The position numbers and the translations under genes are program-made. The notes under the pieces are model-generated. The model was not told where the DNA came from, made no database searches, and was given only the letters and a program-made list of their open reading frames with translations. From contig OY282361.1 in assembly GCA_958295645.1 (NCBI GenBank), positions 1,516,501-1,580,500 of the forward strand: a stretch of DNA of 64,000 bases, given 5' to 3'. The stretch is from Longimicrobiales bacterium (lineage in GTDB: Bacteria; Gemmatimonadota; Gemmatimonadetes; Longimicrobiales; Gaopeijiaceae). Shown one piece after another: positions 36,731 through 45,575 of the stretch (its first letter is position 1; every line of letters begins with the position of its first letter).

Positions 36731-37968
36731 CGAACGGCGGAAACGGCGGCCTTCGGCGGCGCGGGCGTGCCCGCCAAGCGGCGGTCCTGCTGCTCGGCCA
36801 CGGCCCGCAACGGCAACCCGAACAGCTTCACAAAGCCCGAGGAGTCGGCGTGCGCGTACGTTTCCGAAGCCCCGAACGACGCCAAATCCAGATCGTACAG
36901 GGACATGGGACTGGAGCGCGCGAGCACCGCCGCCTGTCCCTTGAACAGGCGCAGCCGCACCTCGCCGGTGACCGGCACCATCAAGGAATCCACCATCGCG
37001 TCCATGGCCTCGCGCTCGGGCGTCCACCACCGGCCCTCGTACACCACGTCGGCGTAGCGCGGCGCCAAGTCGTCCTTGAGTGCCAAGGCTCGCCGAGAGA
37101 GCACGAGTTGCTCGATTTCCTGGAGCGCCTCGAGGAGGATCGTCCCGCCCGGCGTCTCGTACACGCCCCGGGACTTGATCCCCACAACGCGGTCTTCGAT
37201 CACGTCGGCCCGCCCGACTCCGTGTTGCGCGCCCAGGCGGTTCAGTTCCTGCAACAAGGGCAGAGGCCGCATTTCCCGGCCGTCCAACGCCACCGGAACC
37301 CCGCTCTCGAAGGCCAGCGTCAAGTCGCGGGGCGCGTCCGGCGCCTCCGCGGGATCGCACGTCCACAGGAACACGCCCGGTTCGGGAGCGTTGGCAGGGT
37401 CCTCCAGCGGCCCGCCCTCGTGGCTCAGGTGCCAAAGATTCTCGTCGCGCGAATACAGCTTCTCCTCGTCCACGTCCAGCTGGATCGCCCGGGCGCGGGC
37501 ATAGGCCAGCGCGTCCTCCCTGGACTCGATGTCCCACTCACGCCACGGAGCGACCACTTTCAGTTCGGGCGCGAGCGCCGCGAACGAGAGTTCGAAGCGC
37601 AGCTGGTCGTTCCCCTTCCCGGTGCATCCGTGCGCTACCGCGCCCGCCCCCGTCTCGGCGGCCACCTCCACCATCCGGCGCGAAATCAGCGGCCGGGCCA
37701 TGGCCGTGCCCAGCAAGTACTTGCGGCTGTACACGGCGCCCGCCCGCACCACCGGCAGGATGTAGTCCGCCACGAATTCCTCGCGCAGGTCTTCGCCGAA
37801 GAAGGCCGAGGCGCCCGTCGCGAACGCCTTGCCCGCCAGATGGTCGACGCCTTCGCGCTGTCCCACGTCCGCGGCCATGCAGACCACGTCCGCGCCGTAT
37901 CGCTCCCGCAGCCACGGAACGATGACGGACGTGTCCAGGCCGCCCGAGTACCCCAGTACGATCTTCAT
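36727..37968 (-). CDS. argG: Argininosuccinate synthase
   Basis: A 413-residue ATP-dependent ligase joining citrulline and aspartate. The N-terminal pyrophosphatase loop KIVLGYSGGLDTSVIV is followed by CTGKGNDQLRFELSF, where GKGNDQxRFE is the diagnostic ArgG motif, and GVGRADVIEDRVVGIKSRG. Complete. It overlaps argH by GTGA and starts 22 bp after the stop of the TonB-dependent receptor on the same strand, so it may share that transcript. Confidence 0.95.
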   Translation of the reverse strand: MKIVLGYSGGLDTSVIVPWLRERYGADVVCMAADVGQREGVDHLAGKAFATGASAFFGEDLREEFVADYILPVVRAGAVYSRKYLLGTAMARPLISRRMVEVAAETGAGAVAHGCTGKGNDQLRFELSFAALAPELKVVAPWREWDIESREDALAYARARAIQLDVDEEKLYSRDENLWHLSHEGGPLEDPANAPEPGVFLWTCDPAEAPDAPRDLTLAFESGVPVALDGREMRPLPLLQELNRLGAQHGVGRADVIEDRVVGIKSRGVYETPGGTILLEALQEIEQLVLSRRALALKDDLAPRYADVVYEGRWWTPEREAMDAMVDSLMVPVTGEVRLRLFKGQAAVLARSSPMSLYDLDLASFGASETYAHADSSGFVKLFGLPLRAVAEQQDRRLAGTPAPPKAAVSAVR

Positions 37969-37990
37969 GCCAATTCTGTCGGGCCGGGCC

Positions 37991-40711
37991 TCAGAAGTCG
38001 TACTTCACGCGGGCGAGCAGCAAGCGTCCCAGCTCGGGAGCGCCCACGAACTCTTGGTGAAGATTGTTCAGCAGGTTGTTCGCGGTGAGCGACACGGTCG
38101 CGTTGCGCTGGAAGGGCAACCGGTAGCTGACGGCTGCGTCCACGACTTGGTACCCGTCCACGTCGCCGACGTACACGCCCGAGTTCATGGGGAAGGCGGC
38201 GCTCATGCGCACCCGTCCGCTGGCGGACAAGCCCTTGACCTGGTCGTCGAAGACCAGGCCCACGGATCCCTTGTGGTTGGGCGCGTTCAGCGCGATGTCC
38301 GCCGAACTCGAGCAGTTGCCGTCCTCGTTGAAGTCGAAGCACTCGTCGCTCTGGAAGGAATAGTTGGTGTTGAGGCGGAACCTGTTGGTCATGCGCACCT
38401 GCGCCGAGAGATCCGCGCCCCAGTAGTTGATGCGTCCGAAGTTGCGGTAGGTGACGATGATGTCGTGCGTGTCGAGCTGGTCGGGAGCCACGGTGCCCAA
38501 GGGCACGCCCGCGACGGTCTGGACGATGGTTTCCACCACTGCGGCGGGCACCCGCCCCGCCTGGACGAGCGGGCCCAGCCTCCCGGCGACGAACGCTTGC
38601 AGGCTGGCCGGATCGAAGAACACGTTCGGCGTCTCGACGCGAAGCGGCCCTACGAAGTTCTCGACATCGGCGAAGTAGGCGTCCACCGCGAGCAGGACGC
38701 GGTCTCGAACCAGTCCCTTGTACCCCACTTCGAAGGTGTTGTAGATCGTCGCCTCGAGGCCGGCGATGTCCGCTTGGGCGCTGTTGTCCAGCGGGAACGC
38801 CTCCGCTGGGGTCGCGGCGGTCTGGTTCAGCCGGCGCAGGACGGTGCCCAGCGCGGGATCGCCGGGCAGGGCTCCCGGGTTGGCCAGCGCAGGCGTCACC
38901 GCCGCGAGGCTCGGATTCAACGCGTTCAACGCCTGAAGGACGGCAGGCCAGAGCTGCGCGGCGTCGGCGGGCACCTGGCCCGGCGCGAACGGCGAGCGCA
39001 TGCAAAGCGACATGAAGCCGCCGGTGCAGCGGTCGGAGAACGTGAAGCCGGTCGACGGCACGCCCCTGGCGCGAATGTCGTATCCGATGCCGCCGGGCAG
39101 GGGCAGCGGAATCCGGCCCCCCAGGATGTCGAGGAAGAGGTTGTTCGTGGTCGGCGTGGCGAAGGCCCTGTTGAACGTGGCCCTGAAGTTGTGATCCTCG
39201 GTGGGCTTGAAGACGAGCGCCGCTCTGGGGGAGATGTTCGGATCCGTCAGCCGGCTGTGGTCGTCCACCCGCACCGCCGCCACCAAGTCGAAGTACTTGC
39301 CCAGAGCCGTCTCGGTCTGCACGTAGGCGCCGATCTCGGTGATGTTGTCGTCGTCCTCGTTGCTGCCGTTGATCGTGCCGCCCGTGCGCGGCTGGATGCC
39401 GTTCCAGTCCACGCCGTACGTCATGTCCAGCCAGTCGCCCAAGTCGAACCCGTACTGAAACTGAAGCGCGATGGACCGCGACTGATCCACCACGCCCTCT
39501 CCGGTGCGCAGCAGGAAGGTGCCCTCGCCCGAGTCCGTCTTGTTGATGAACGCCTGGGCGAAGAGCCTGCCCTTCGAGAACCGGGCCTGCGCGTACTGGT
39601 ACCCCCAGCCGTCCACCTGGGCGGCGCCGACTCCGGTCATCTCGACCTGGCTTGCGGACACGCTCGTCCCCGCCGACAACACGAGCGAGGCGTCGCCGCC
39701 GAAGCGGTAGTCGATCCGGGCGTCGCCCGAGTACCGCTCCTGCCGGTTGTCCCGGTCCGCCCCGGCCTCCCCGGTACGCGGCGCACGGGAGCTGTCGCGC
39801 TGGAACGCTTGGCGGGCGAGGACTTCGGCCGGGTCGACGAACTCGAAGTCGTTGCCGCGGAAGTACTGGCCCGAAACCTTGAAGCCGAAGTTGTCCGACA
39901 GGGCGTGCGAATGCCGGAACTGGCCGTGGAGGACCGAGCGCTCGCCGCCCGCGAGGGAGACGGTGCTGCCCGGCCGGTCGATAGGAGAGGCCGTGATGAT
40001 GTGCATCACGCCGGAGGTCGTGTTGGGGCCGTAGAGCGCCGCCCCCGGCCCCAGCGACACCTCGATCCTGTCGATGTCCAGATCCGTGGTGGCCAGCATC
40101 GTGTACGAATTGAGCCGAAGCGACGGCACCCGCGCGTAGCGGTGGTCGACCAGGGTCAGGAGCGTGCCCGAGAAGACGTTGTTGAAGCCGCGCGCCACGA
40201 CGTTCAACTGGCCGATCCCCGTCTGCGAGACGTCCAAGCCGGGGACCGCCTTGAGGTGTTCGCCGGTCGTCGGCGCCGCGACGCGGGCGATGTCCTCGCT
40301 CGAGACGGTGGAGATCGAAGCGGGTGCGTTCAGCGCCCTTTCCTCGCGGCGCGAAGCAGTCACCACCACGGGGTTCAGCATCAGCGCCTCGGGGCGCATG
40401 GCCACTTCGACTGCGGCGGCCTCGGTCCCGGCACGGACGCCGTCGACCCGGTAGTCCTCGTAGCCGACCATGCTGAACACCAAGGAATGCCCCCCGGGTC
40501 CTGCCGAAATCGTGAAGCGGCCGGCGGCGTCCGTCGCCGTTCCCGTTTCCGAGTCCGCCAGCATCACGGAGACGCCCTGCAACGGAGCGTCCGTCACGGC
40601 GTCCGTCACGCGTCCGGAGATGGAGTTTGTTTGCGCGGCTGCCGGCGGCGCGAAGGCGGCCAAAACGGCCGCAACCGTCAGGATGCCACCGAATCGTGAT
40701 GCGACGTTCAT
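37991..40711 (-). CDS. TonB-dependent outer-membrane receptor with CarboxypepD_reg domain
   Basis: A 906-residue outer-membrane receptor. The ATG at 40711 begins a signal peptide (ILTVAAVLAAFAPPAAAQ). Then come a carboxypeptidase-regulatory-like domain (SISGRVTDAVTDAPLQGVSV), a TonB-box/plug region (VVVTASRREERALNAPASIS; RGFNNVFSGTLLTLVDH; VSLGPGAALYGPNTTSGVMH) and a 22-strand type barrel ending in Phe (LLLARVKYDF). The substrate is unknown. The TonB receptor is 22 bp upstream of argG, which is unusual. The same frame extends 35 codons further upstream but without signal-like character. Confidence 0.92.
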   Translation of the reverse strand: MNVASRFGGILTVAAVLAAFAPPAAAQTNSISGRVTDAVTDAPLQGVSVMLADSETGTATDAAGRFTISAGPGGHSLVFSMVGYEDYRVDGVRAGTEAAAVEVAMRPEALMLNPVVVTASRREERALNAPASISTVSSEDIARVAAPTTGEHLKAVPGLDVSQTGIGQLNVVARGFNNVFSGTLLTLVDHRYARVPSLRLNSYTMLATTDLDIDRIEVSLGPGAALYGPNTTSGVMHIITASPIDRPGSTVSLAGGERSVLHGQFRHSHALSDNFGFKVSGQYFRGNDFEFVDPAEVLARQAFQRDSSRAPRTGEAGADRDNRQERYSGDARIDYRFGGDASLVLSAGTSVSASQVEMTGVGAAQVDGWGYQYAQARFSKGRLFAQAFINKTDSGEGTFLLRTGEGVVDQSRSIALQFQYGFDLGDWLDMTYGVDWNGIQPRTGGTINGSNEDDDNITEIGAYVQTETALGKYFDLVAAVRVDDHSRLTDPNISPRAALVFKPTEDHNFRATFNRAFATPTTNNLFLDILGGRIPLPLPGGIGYDIRARGVPSTGFTFSDRCTGGFMSLCMRSPFAPGQVPADAAQLWPAVLQALNALNPSLAAVTPALANPGALPGDPALGTVLRRLNQTAATPAEAFPLDNSAQADIAGLEATIYNTFEVGYKGLVRDRVLLAVDAYFADVENFVGPLRVETPNVFFDPASLQAFVAGRLGPLVQAGRVPAAVVETIVQTVAGVPLGTVAPDQLDTHDIIVTYRNFGRINYWGADLSAQVRMTNRFRLNTNYSFQSDECFDFNEDGNCSSSADIALNAPNHKGSVGLVFDDQVKGLSASGRVRMSAAFPMNSGVYVGDVDGYQVVDAAVSYRLPFQRNATVSLTANNLLNNLHQEFVGAPELGRLLLARVKYDF

Positions 40712-40805
40712 GAATTGTCCTCTTGGGCTCGGGATCGGAATCGTTCCAGTTCGGCGCAGGCGCTCCGCGGCGGAGCTGTGGATACGCGCATAGTTCGCTT
40801 GGCAT

Positions 40806-40837
40806 AGAATATTCATGAACCCTTCCCGCTAGGTCAA
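40806..40837 (-). promoter_or_regulatory. Possible promoter for the TonB-dependent receptor
   Basis: On the minus strand TTGACC (40837-40832) is followed after 17 bp by GAATAT (40814-40809) in the only AT-rich stretch of the gap between the divergent receptor and dehydratase genes. The -35 matches five of six consensus bases, the -10 is weak. It lies about 100 bp upstream of the receptor ATG. Confidence 0.35.
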
Positions 40838-40852
40838 TGCTCCGCCGGGGCG

Positions 40853-41998
40853 TTGGCGAAGCCCACTGAACCGCAACGACCATTGAACCGAGACGACCCG
40901 GCCTGGCTGGCGCAGGAGGACTTCGAGGCCGCGCGAAGCCGAACCGAGCCCTGGCTGCACCGCACGCAGCTCCTGTCCTTCCGCACGCTGGGCGCGCGAA
41001 CCGGAGGGCCGGTCTTCCTGAAGTGCGAGAACCTGCAGAGGACAGGCTCGTTCAAGGTGCGGGGCGCGCTGAACGCCATGGCGGTCCTGGACGAGGACGA
41101 GCGGGGCCGCGGCGTGATCACCGTTTCGGCTGGAAATCACGCTCAGGCCGTGGCCTGGGCCGCGCGTCGCGAGGGCGTCCGGGCCGTGGTCGTCATGCCG
41201 GCGGGCGCGGCGCGGTCCAAGGCCGCGGCGGCGGGCGCATACGGGGCCGAAGTCGTCGTGCACGGGTCGGCCGCGGCGGCGTTCGGGGAAGCCCGGCGGC
41301 GGGCGGAGCACGAAGGGCTCGTGTTCCTCCATCCGTTCGACTCGGCAAGGGTCGTGGAGGGGCACGGCGCCGTCGGGCTGGAGATCGACGAGGACTTGGA
41401 CGAACCGGCGGCGGTGGTGGTCCCCGTGGGGGGCGGAGGACAAATCGCCGGAGTCGCCGGGGCGCTGGCGGCCGCCGGACGCTTGCGCGCGAACGGCCGG
41501 CCGGGCCACCGTGTCTTCGGCGTGGAGCCGGAGGGGGCGCCCGCGATGCGCAGGAGCCTGGACGCGGGCCGCCCCATGCACCTGGAGAGCACGAACACGG
41601 TGGCGGACGGCTTGGCCGCGCCGATGGCCGGCCGGCTCAATTACCGGTATGTTGCCGAGTTCGTCGACGATGTCGTGCTGGTCTCGGACAAGGAGATGTT
41701 CTCTGCGCTACGGCTCTTGCTGACGCGGGCCAAGATGGTGGCCGAGCCTTCGGGGGCTGCGGCGGTCGCCGCCTTGATGTTCGGGCGGATCCCGCTCGCG
41801 CCGGGAGAGACGGCGGTGGCGGTCCTGTCGGGCGGAAACGCCGATCCGGACGTTCTGGTGCGCGCCTTGCGCGAAGGCGCTCCGTGGTCTGATCCAGCGC
41901 CGGCGGCCGATGGCACGGCGGCCGACGGCCCTTCGGCAGCCGCGGGCCGAGAAGCGGCCGCTGGCCGTCCGGCGCCCAGGGGCCGCGAGGCGCCCTGA
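40853..41998 (+). CDS. Serine/threonine dehydratase-like PLP enzyme
   Basis: A 381-residue fold-type II PLP enzyme. The PLP lysine is in GSFKVRGALNA, the substrate loop is TVSAGNHAQAVAWAA and the phosphate loop is PVGGGGQIAGVAG (GGGGL is more usual). Threonine dehydratase, serine racemase and the EutB dehydratase of hydroxyectoine use all share this pattern, and there is no C-terminal ACT domain, so it is the non-allosteric, catabolic-like form. It starts the run with the betaine-type ABC transporter genes; the ABC ATPase gene begins directly at its stop. The last 35 residues are Ala/Gly/Pro-rich and outside the fold. The start (TTG 40853) is uncertain. Confidence 0.85.
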   Translation: MAKPTEPQRPLNRDDPAWLAQEDFEAARSRTEPWLHRTQLLSFRTLGARTGGPVFLKCENLQRTGSFKVRGALNAMAVLDEDERGRGVITVSAGNHAQAVAWAARREGVRAVVVMPAGAARSKAAAAGAYGAEVVVHGSAAAAFGEARRRAEHEGLVFLHPFDSARVVEGHGAVGLEIDEDLDEPAAVVVPVGGGGQIAGVAGALAAAGRLRANGRPGHRVFGVEPEGAPAMRRSLDAGRPMHLESTNTVADGLAAPMAGRLNYRYVAEFVDDVVLVSDKEMFSALRLLLTRAKMVAEPSGAAAVAALMFGRIPLAPGETAVAVLSGGNADPDVLVRALREGAPWSDPAPAADGTAADGPSAAAGREAAAGRPAPRGREAP

Positions 41999-42727
41999 GT
42001 GGCGCTCATCGAAATCAAGAGCGCAGCCAAGCGGTACGGCGGCACGGTCGCGCTCGACGGCGTGAGCGCCTCGGTCGAGGCCGGCTCCTGTCTAGCCCTG
42101 GTGGGCGAGAGCGGGTCGGGCAAGACCACCTTGCTGCGGTCGATCAACCGGCTCACCCATCTGGACTCCGGCGGCGTGCGCGTGCGGGGCGAGCCGGTGT
42201 CCGCGCTCGATCCCGTGGCGCTTCGCCGGTCCATCGGCTACGTGCAGCAGGACAGCGGCCTCATCCCCCATTGGACCTGTCTGACCAACGCCAGCCTCGT
42301 CCCTGGACTGCTGGGCCGAGCCGACGCGGAAGAGCGGGGCCGCGAGGCCCTCGGCACGCTGGGCCTGCCCCCGCCTCTCTTCGCCGACCGCTACCCCCGC
42401 GAACTGTCGGGCGGCCAGCGCCAGCGCGTGGCAATGGCCCGGGCCATCGCCGCCGGCCCCGACATCCTCCTCATGGACGAGGCGTTCTCGGCGCTGGACG
42501 CCATCACCCGCTTCGAAGTGCAGAAGACGCTGGCCGAACTGCGCGGGACCGCCAACGTGACCTGCGTTCTCGTCACGCACGACATCGCCGAGGCGCTCCG
42601 CCTCGCAACGCACGTCTTGGTGATGCGGCACGGCAAGGCCGTGGCCTCGGCCCCGGCGGAGGAGCTGTGCGCGCGGGCCGACGGATACGCCGCCGAGCTC
42701 ATCGCGCGATCGGGCGTTCCGACGTGA
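41999..42727 (+). CDS. ABC transporter ATP-binding protein, betaine/osmoprotectant type
   Basis: A 242-residue ATPase. Walker A is GESGSGKTT, the signature LSGGQRQRVAMARAIA, Walker B ILLMDEAFSALD, and the switch His lies in LVTHDIAEALRLA. The Q-loop context IGYVQQDSGLIPHWT resembles OpuA/OpuC/ProV-type importers, although there is no C-terminal CBS pair. The GTG start follows the dehydratase stop immediately. Its stop overlaps the next GTG (GTGA). Confidence 0.9.
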   Translation: MALIEIKSAAKRYGGTVALDGVSASVEAGSCLALVGESGSGKTTLLRSINRLTHLDSGGVRVRGEPVSALDPVALRRSIGYVQQDSGLIPHWTCLTNASLVPGLLGRADAEERGREALGTLGLPPPLFADRYPRELSGGQRQRVAMARAIAAGPDILLMDEAFSALDAITRFEVQKTLAELRGTANVTCVLVTHDIAEALRLATHVLVMRHGKAVASAPAEELCARADGYAAELIARSGVPT

Positions 42728-44430
42728 TCCAGATGCCGGCGGGCAGGCCGCCCGAGGACGCGGCGCCTGGGGCGGGTTCGGCGGCGCGCGGGCGGCGGCT
42801 AGGGGCGGGCCCGACCACGGCGCGGGCGGGCAAGCCGCTGGCCCGGGCGCTCTTCGTGCTGGCGGCCGGGTCGGCGTACGGGCTCGCCCTTGGGCCCTCC
42901 CCAGCCTCCGGCGTCCTCGTTGCGCAGGACCGCCCGATCGTCGTCGCCTCCAAGTCCTTCGCGGAGTCCTACGTCCTGGCCGAACTCTTCGCGCTCGTGC
43001 TCGAGGACGCGGGCTACTCGGTGGACCGGCGCCTGGGGATGGGCGAGACGGAGCTGGTGTTCCGCGCGCTCGTCGCGGGCGAGATCGACGTCTATCCGGA
43101 GTACACGGGCACCGGGCTGCTGGCGATGCTTGGCGAGGAGCCGTCGGGAGGCCGCGACGCGGTGCTTCGGCGGGTCAGCGCCGAATTCGAGGCCCGTTGG
43201 GGGTTGCGGTGGCTGCCGCCGCTGGGGTTTCAGAACGGCTACGCCATGGCGTTGCGCCCCGCGACGGCGGATTCCTTGGGCTTGCGGACGCTCTCCGACT
43301 TGGAGCAGGCGGCGCCGGGCCTCGTCGGCGGCTTCTCGCCGGGCTTCATCGGGCGCCCGGACGGCCTGCCGGGGCTCGAGGCGCGGGGCATCCGCTTCGG
43401 CGCGGCGCGGGCGCTGCTGCAGGCGGTCAAGTACGCGGCCTTGACCCAGGGCGAGGTGGACATCATCGACGGCTACTCGACGGACGGCGCCGTCGCGCGC
43501 TACGGACTCGTCGTGCTCCACGACGACTTGGCGTTCTTCCCTCCCTACGACGCGGCGCCGCTGGCCGGCCCGGGCCTCTACTCGGACAATCCCGGCGCCG
43601 TCCTTGCGCTGTCGCGGCTCGCCGGTTGGATCGGCGAGGACGTCATGACGCAAGCCAACGAACGCGTCGAACTCGGCGGCCTCGCCGTGGAGGAGGCCGC
43701 CCGGCTGCTTCTCGTGGAGACCGGGTTCCTGGACGACGCCGGCGCGGATGCCTCTTCGGCTGCCGAGACCGTGGCGGCCGAGGGCGGGCGGCTCTCGTTC
43801 CGCCAGCGCATGTGGCACGACAGGTCGGCGCTCGCCAGCCAAGCCGTCCGCCATATGCTCCTGGTCCTCGGCTCGCTCGGGGCGGCGATCCTGGTCGCTC
43901 TGCCTGCGGGGCTGGCCCTCGAACGCCGGCGACAGTGGGCGGAGGGCGCCCTGCGGTTCGCCAGCCTGCTCCAGACCATCCCCAGCATCGCGCTGCTCGC
44001 CTTCATGATCCCCGTCTTCGGCATTGGAGCGGCCCCGGCCGTCGCCGCTCTCTTCCTGTACTCGCTGCTGCCGATCCTCCGCAACACCTACACCGGTTTG
44101 GTCGAGGCCGCGCCGGACGCCGTGAGCGCCGGGCGCGCCCTGGGCATGACCGAATGGCAGATCCTGAGGAACATCCGGCTCCCGCTGGCCGCGCCAGTCG
44201 TGATGGCGGGCATCCGCACGGCCGCCGTCATCAACGTCGGAACCGCCACGCTCGCCGCCTTCGTGGGGGCGGGGGGGCTCGGCGACCCGATCGTGGCCGG
44301 ACTCGCCCTCAGCGACCCCGCCATGACCGTGTCGGGCGCCGCGCCGGCCGCCGCAATGGCGCTGGTGGTGGACTACGGGCTTGCGCGCGCCCAGGCGGTC
44401 GTCGCGCCGAAAGGGGTTCGGCAGGCATGA
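42724..44430 (+). CDS. Fused substrate-binding protein and permease of betaine-type ABC importer
   Basis: A 568-residue fusion. After a hydrophobic signal/anchor (about residues 40-62) comes an OpuAC-type binding domain (IVVASKSFAESYVLAELFA, ALVAGEIDVYPEYTGTGLL, LTQGEVDIIDGYSTDGAV). From about residue 375 a five-span permease follows with ILVALPAGLALERR, LLQTIPSIALLAFMIPVFG and the EAA loop EAAPDAVSAGRALGMTEWQ. Fused permease/binding proteins such as OpuBC-like and EgtU place the permease first; here the binding domain is first. The ligand is probably a quaternary amine or zwitterion, by family only. The next ATG overlaps its stop. Confidence 0.9.
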   Translation: MIQMPAGRPPEDAAPGAGSAARGRRLGAGPTTARAGKPLARALFVLAAGSAYGLALGPSPASGVLVAQDRPIVVASKSFAESYVLAELFALVLEDAGYSVDRRLGMGETELVFRALVAGEIDVYPEYTGTGLLAMLGEEPSGGRDAVLRRVSAEFEARWGLRWLPPLGFQNGYAMALRPATADSLGLRTLSDLEQAAPGLVGGFSPGFIGRPDGLPGLEARGIRFGAARALLQAVKYAALTQGEVDIIDGYSTDGAVARYGLVVLHDDLAFFPPYDAAPLAGPGLYSDNPGAVLALSRLAGWIGEDVMTQANERVELGGLAVEEAARLLLVETGFLDDAGADASSAAETVAAEGGRLSFRQRMWHDRSALASQAVRHMLLVLGSLGAAILVALPAGLALERRRQWAEGALRFASLLQTIPSIALLAFMIPVFGIGAAPAVAALFLYSLLPILRNTYTGLVEAAPDAVSAGRALGMTEWQILRNIRLPLAAPVVMAGIRTAAVINVGTATLAAFVGAGGLGDPIVAGLALSDPAMTVSGAAPAAAMALVVDYGLARAQAVVAPKGVRQA

Positions 44431-45575
44431 GCGCTCTGCGCCGATGCCTGTTGCCGGGCTTCGTGTTTCAGTCGGTCGTGATCGCGGGAGCGTACGGGAC
44501 GGGACAGGAGCTCGTCGAGTTCTTCCTCGCCCGCGGACCTACGGGCGCGTTGCTCGCCATGGCGCTGTCCACCGCCGTGTGGAGCGCCGTCTGCGTGGCC
44601 AGCTACGAGTTCGCGAGGGTGTTCCGCGCGTACGAGTACCGCAGCTTCTTCAAGAGGTTGCTGGGTCCCTTCTGGGTCGCCTTCGAGGCGCTCTACGTGG
44701 TGCTGCTGCTCCTTGTGCTCGCGGTCGTGGCGGCCGCCGCCGGCACGATGCTGGAGCAGACGTTCGGGCTCCCGTACTTGGCGGGCGTGGCGGCGATCAT
44801 GGCCGCGGTCGGGTTCCTGGTCTTGGGAGGAAGCGAAGTCATCGAGAAGGCCTTCTCGGGCTGGTCGGGCGTCCTCTACGTCGTCTACGCGGTGTTCTTC
44901 GTCTGGTGCGCGGTTCGGTTCGGGCCGGCCATTGGCGCCGCGTTCGCGTCGGGGACGGTGGAGGGCAACTGGGTCCAAAGCGGCATCGCCTACGCGGGAT
45001 ACAACCTGGGCGTCGTGCCCGCGGTGCTGGCCACCGTGCGGCATCTGCGGAGCCGGAGGGACAGCGTCGTGGCGGGCCTGCTGACGGGGCCGATCGCGAT
45101 CCTGCCGGCCGTGCTCTTCGTGGTGGCGGTCGCGGGGGAGTACCCCGGCGTCGTCGCCAAGGAAGCGCCGGTGAACCACATGCTCGAGCTGCTGGGCTCC
45201 CGCACCTTTCAGGTCGCTTTTCAGGTGATGCTGTTCGGCACGCTCGCCGAGACCGGCGCGGGCTTGGTGCACGCCGTCAACGAGCGCCTCGCCCGGTCCG
45301 CTTCGGAGCGGCGCACGGCGATGCCCTCCTGGGCGCGAGCGCTGACGGCCGGGCTATTGCTCGCGGCCGCCGCCGTGATCGCACAGGCAGGTCTGATCCC
45401 CCTGATCGCCAAGGGATACGGGACCATCACGTGGGGATTCGTGGCGGTCTTCGTGGTCCCGGTGCTCACGCGGGGCCTCTACTTGGCTTGGCGCGGCACG
45501 CCTTCCGAGGCGCCGTCCAGCGGCTCCGGCCAGGAATCCAGCAAGCGAAGGCCCCCGGGGTCCAAGAGCAAGTAG
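44427..45575 (+). CDS. YkvI-like membrane protein, putative carrier
   Basis: A 382-residue protein with about ten to eleven hydrophobic spans. PGFVFQSVVIAGAYGTGQELVEFF at the N-terminus (shown as VVIAGAYGTGQELVEFF), with a GxGQE helix break, and IAYAGYNLGVVPAVLATV are like the YkvI branch of the LeuT/APC-fold superfamily. Function is not established. It is the fourth gene of the dehydratase-ABC run (ATGA overlap), so it may move the same substrate or its breakdown product. Its last 97 bp overlap the convergent regulator gene. Confidence 0.82.
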   Translation: MSALRRCLLPGFVFQSVVIAGAYGTGQELVEFFLARGPTGALLAMALSTAVWSAVCVASYEFARVFRAYEYRSFFKRLLGPFWVAFEALYVVLLLLVLAVVAAAAGTMLEQTFGLPYLAGVAAIMAAVGFLVLGGSEVIEKAFSGWSGVLYVVYAVFFVWCAVRFGPAIGAAFASGTVEGNWVQSGIAYAGYNLGVVPAVLATVRHLRSRRDSVVAGLLTGPIAILPAVLFVVAVAGEYPGVVAKEAPVNHMLELLGSRTFQVAFQVMLFGTLAETGAGLVHAVNERLARSASERRTAMPSWARALTAGLLLAAAAVIAQAGLIPLIAKGYGTITWGFVAVFVVPVLTRGLYLAWRGTPSEAPSSGSGQESSKRRPPGSKSK

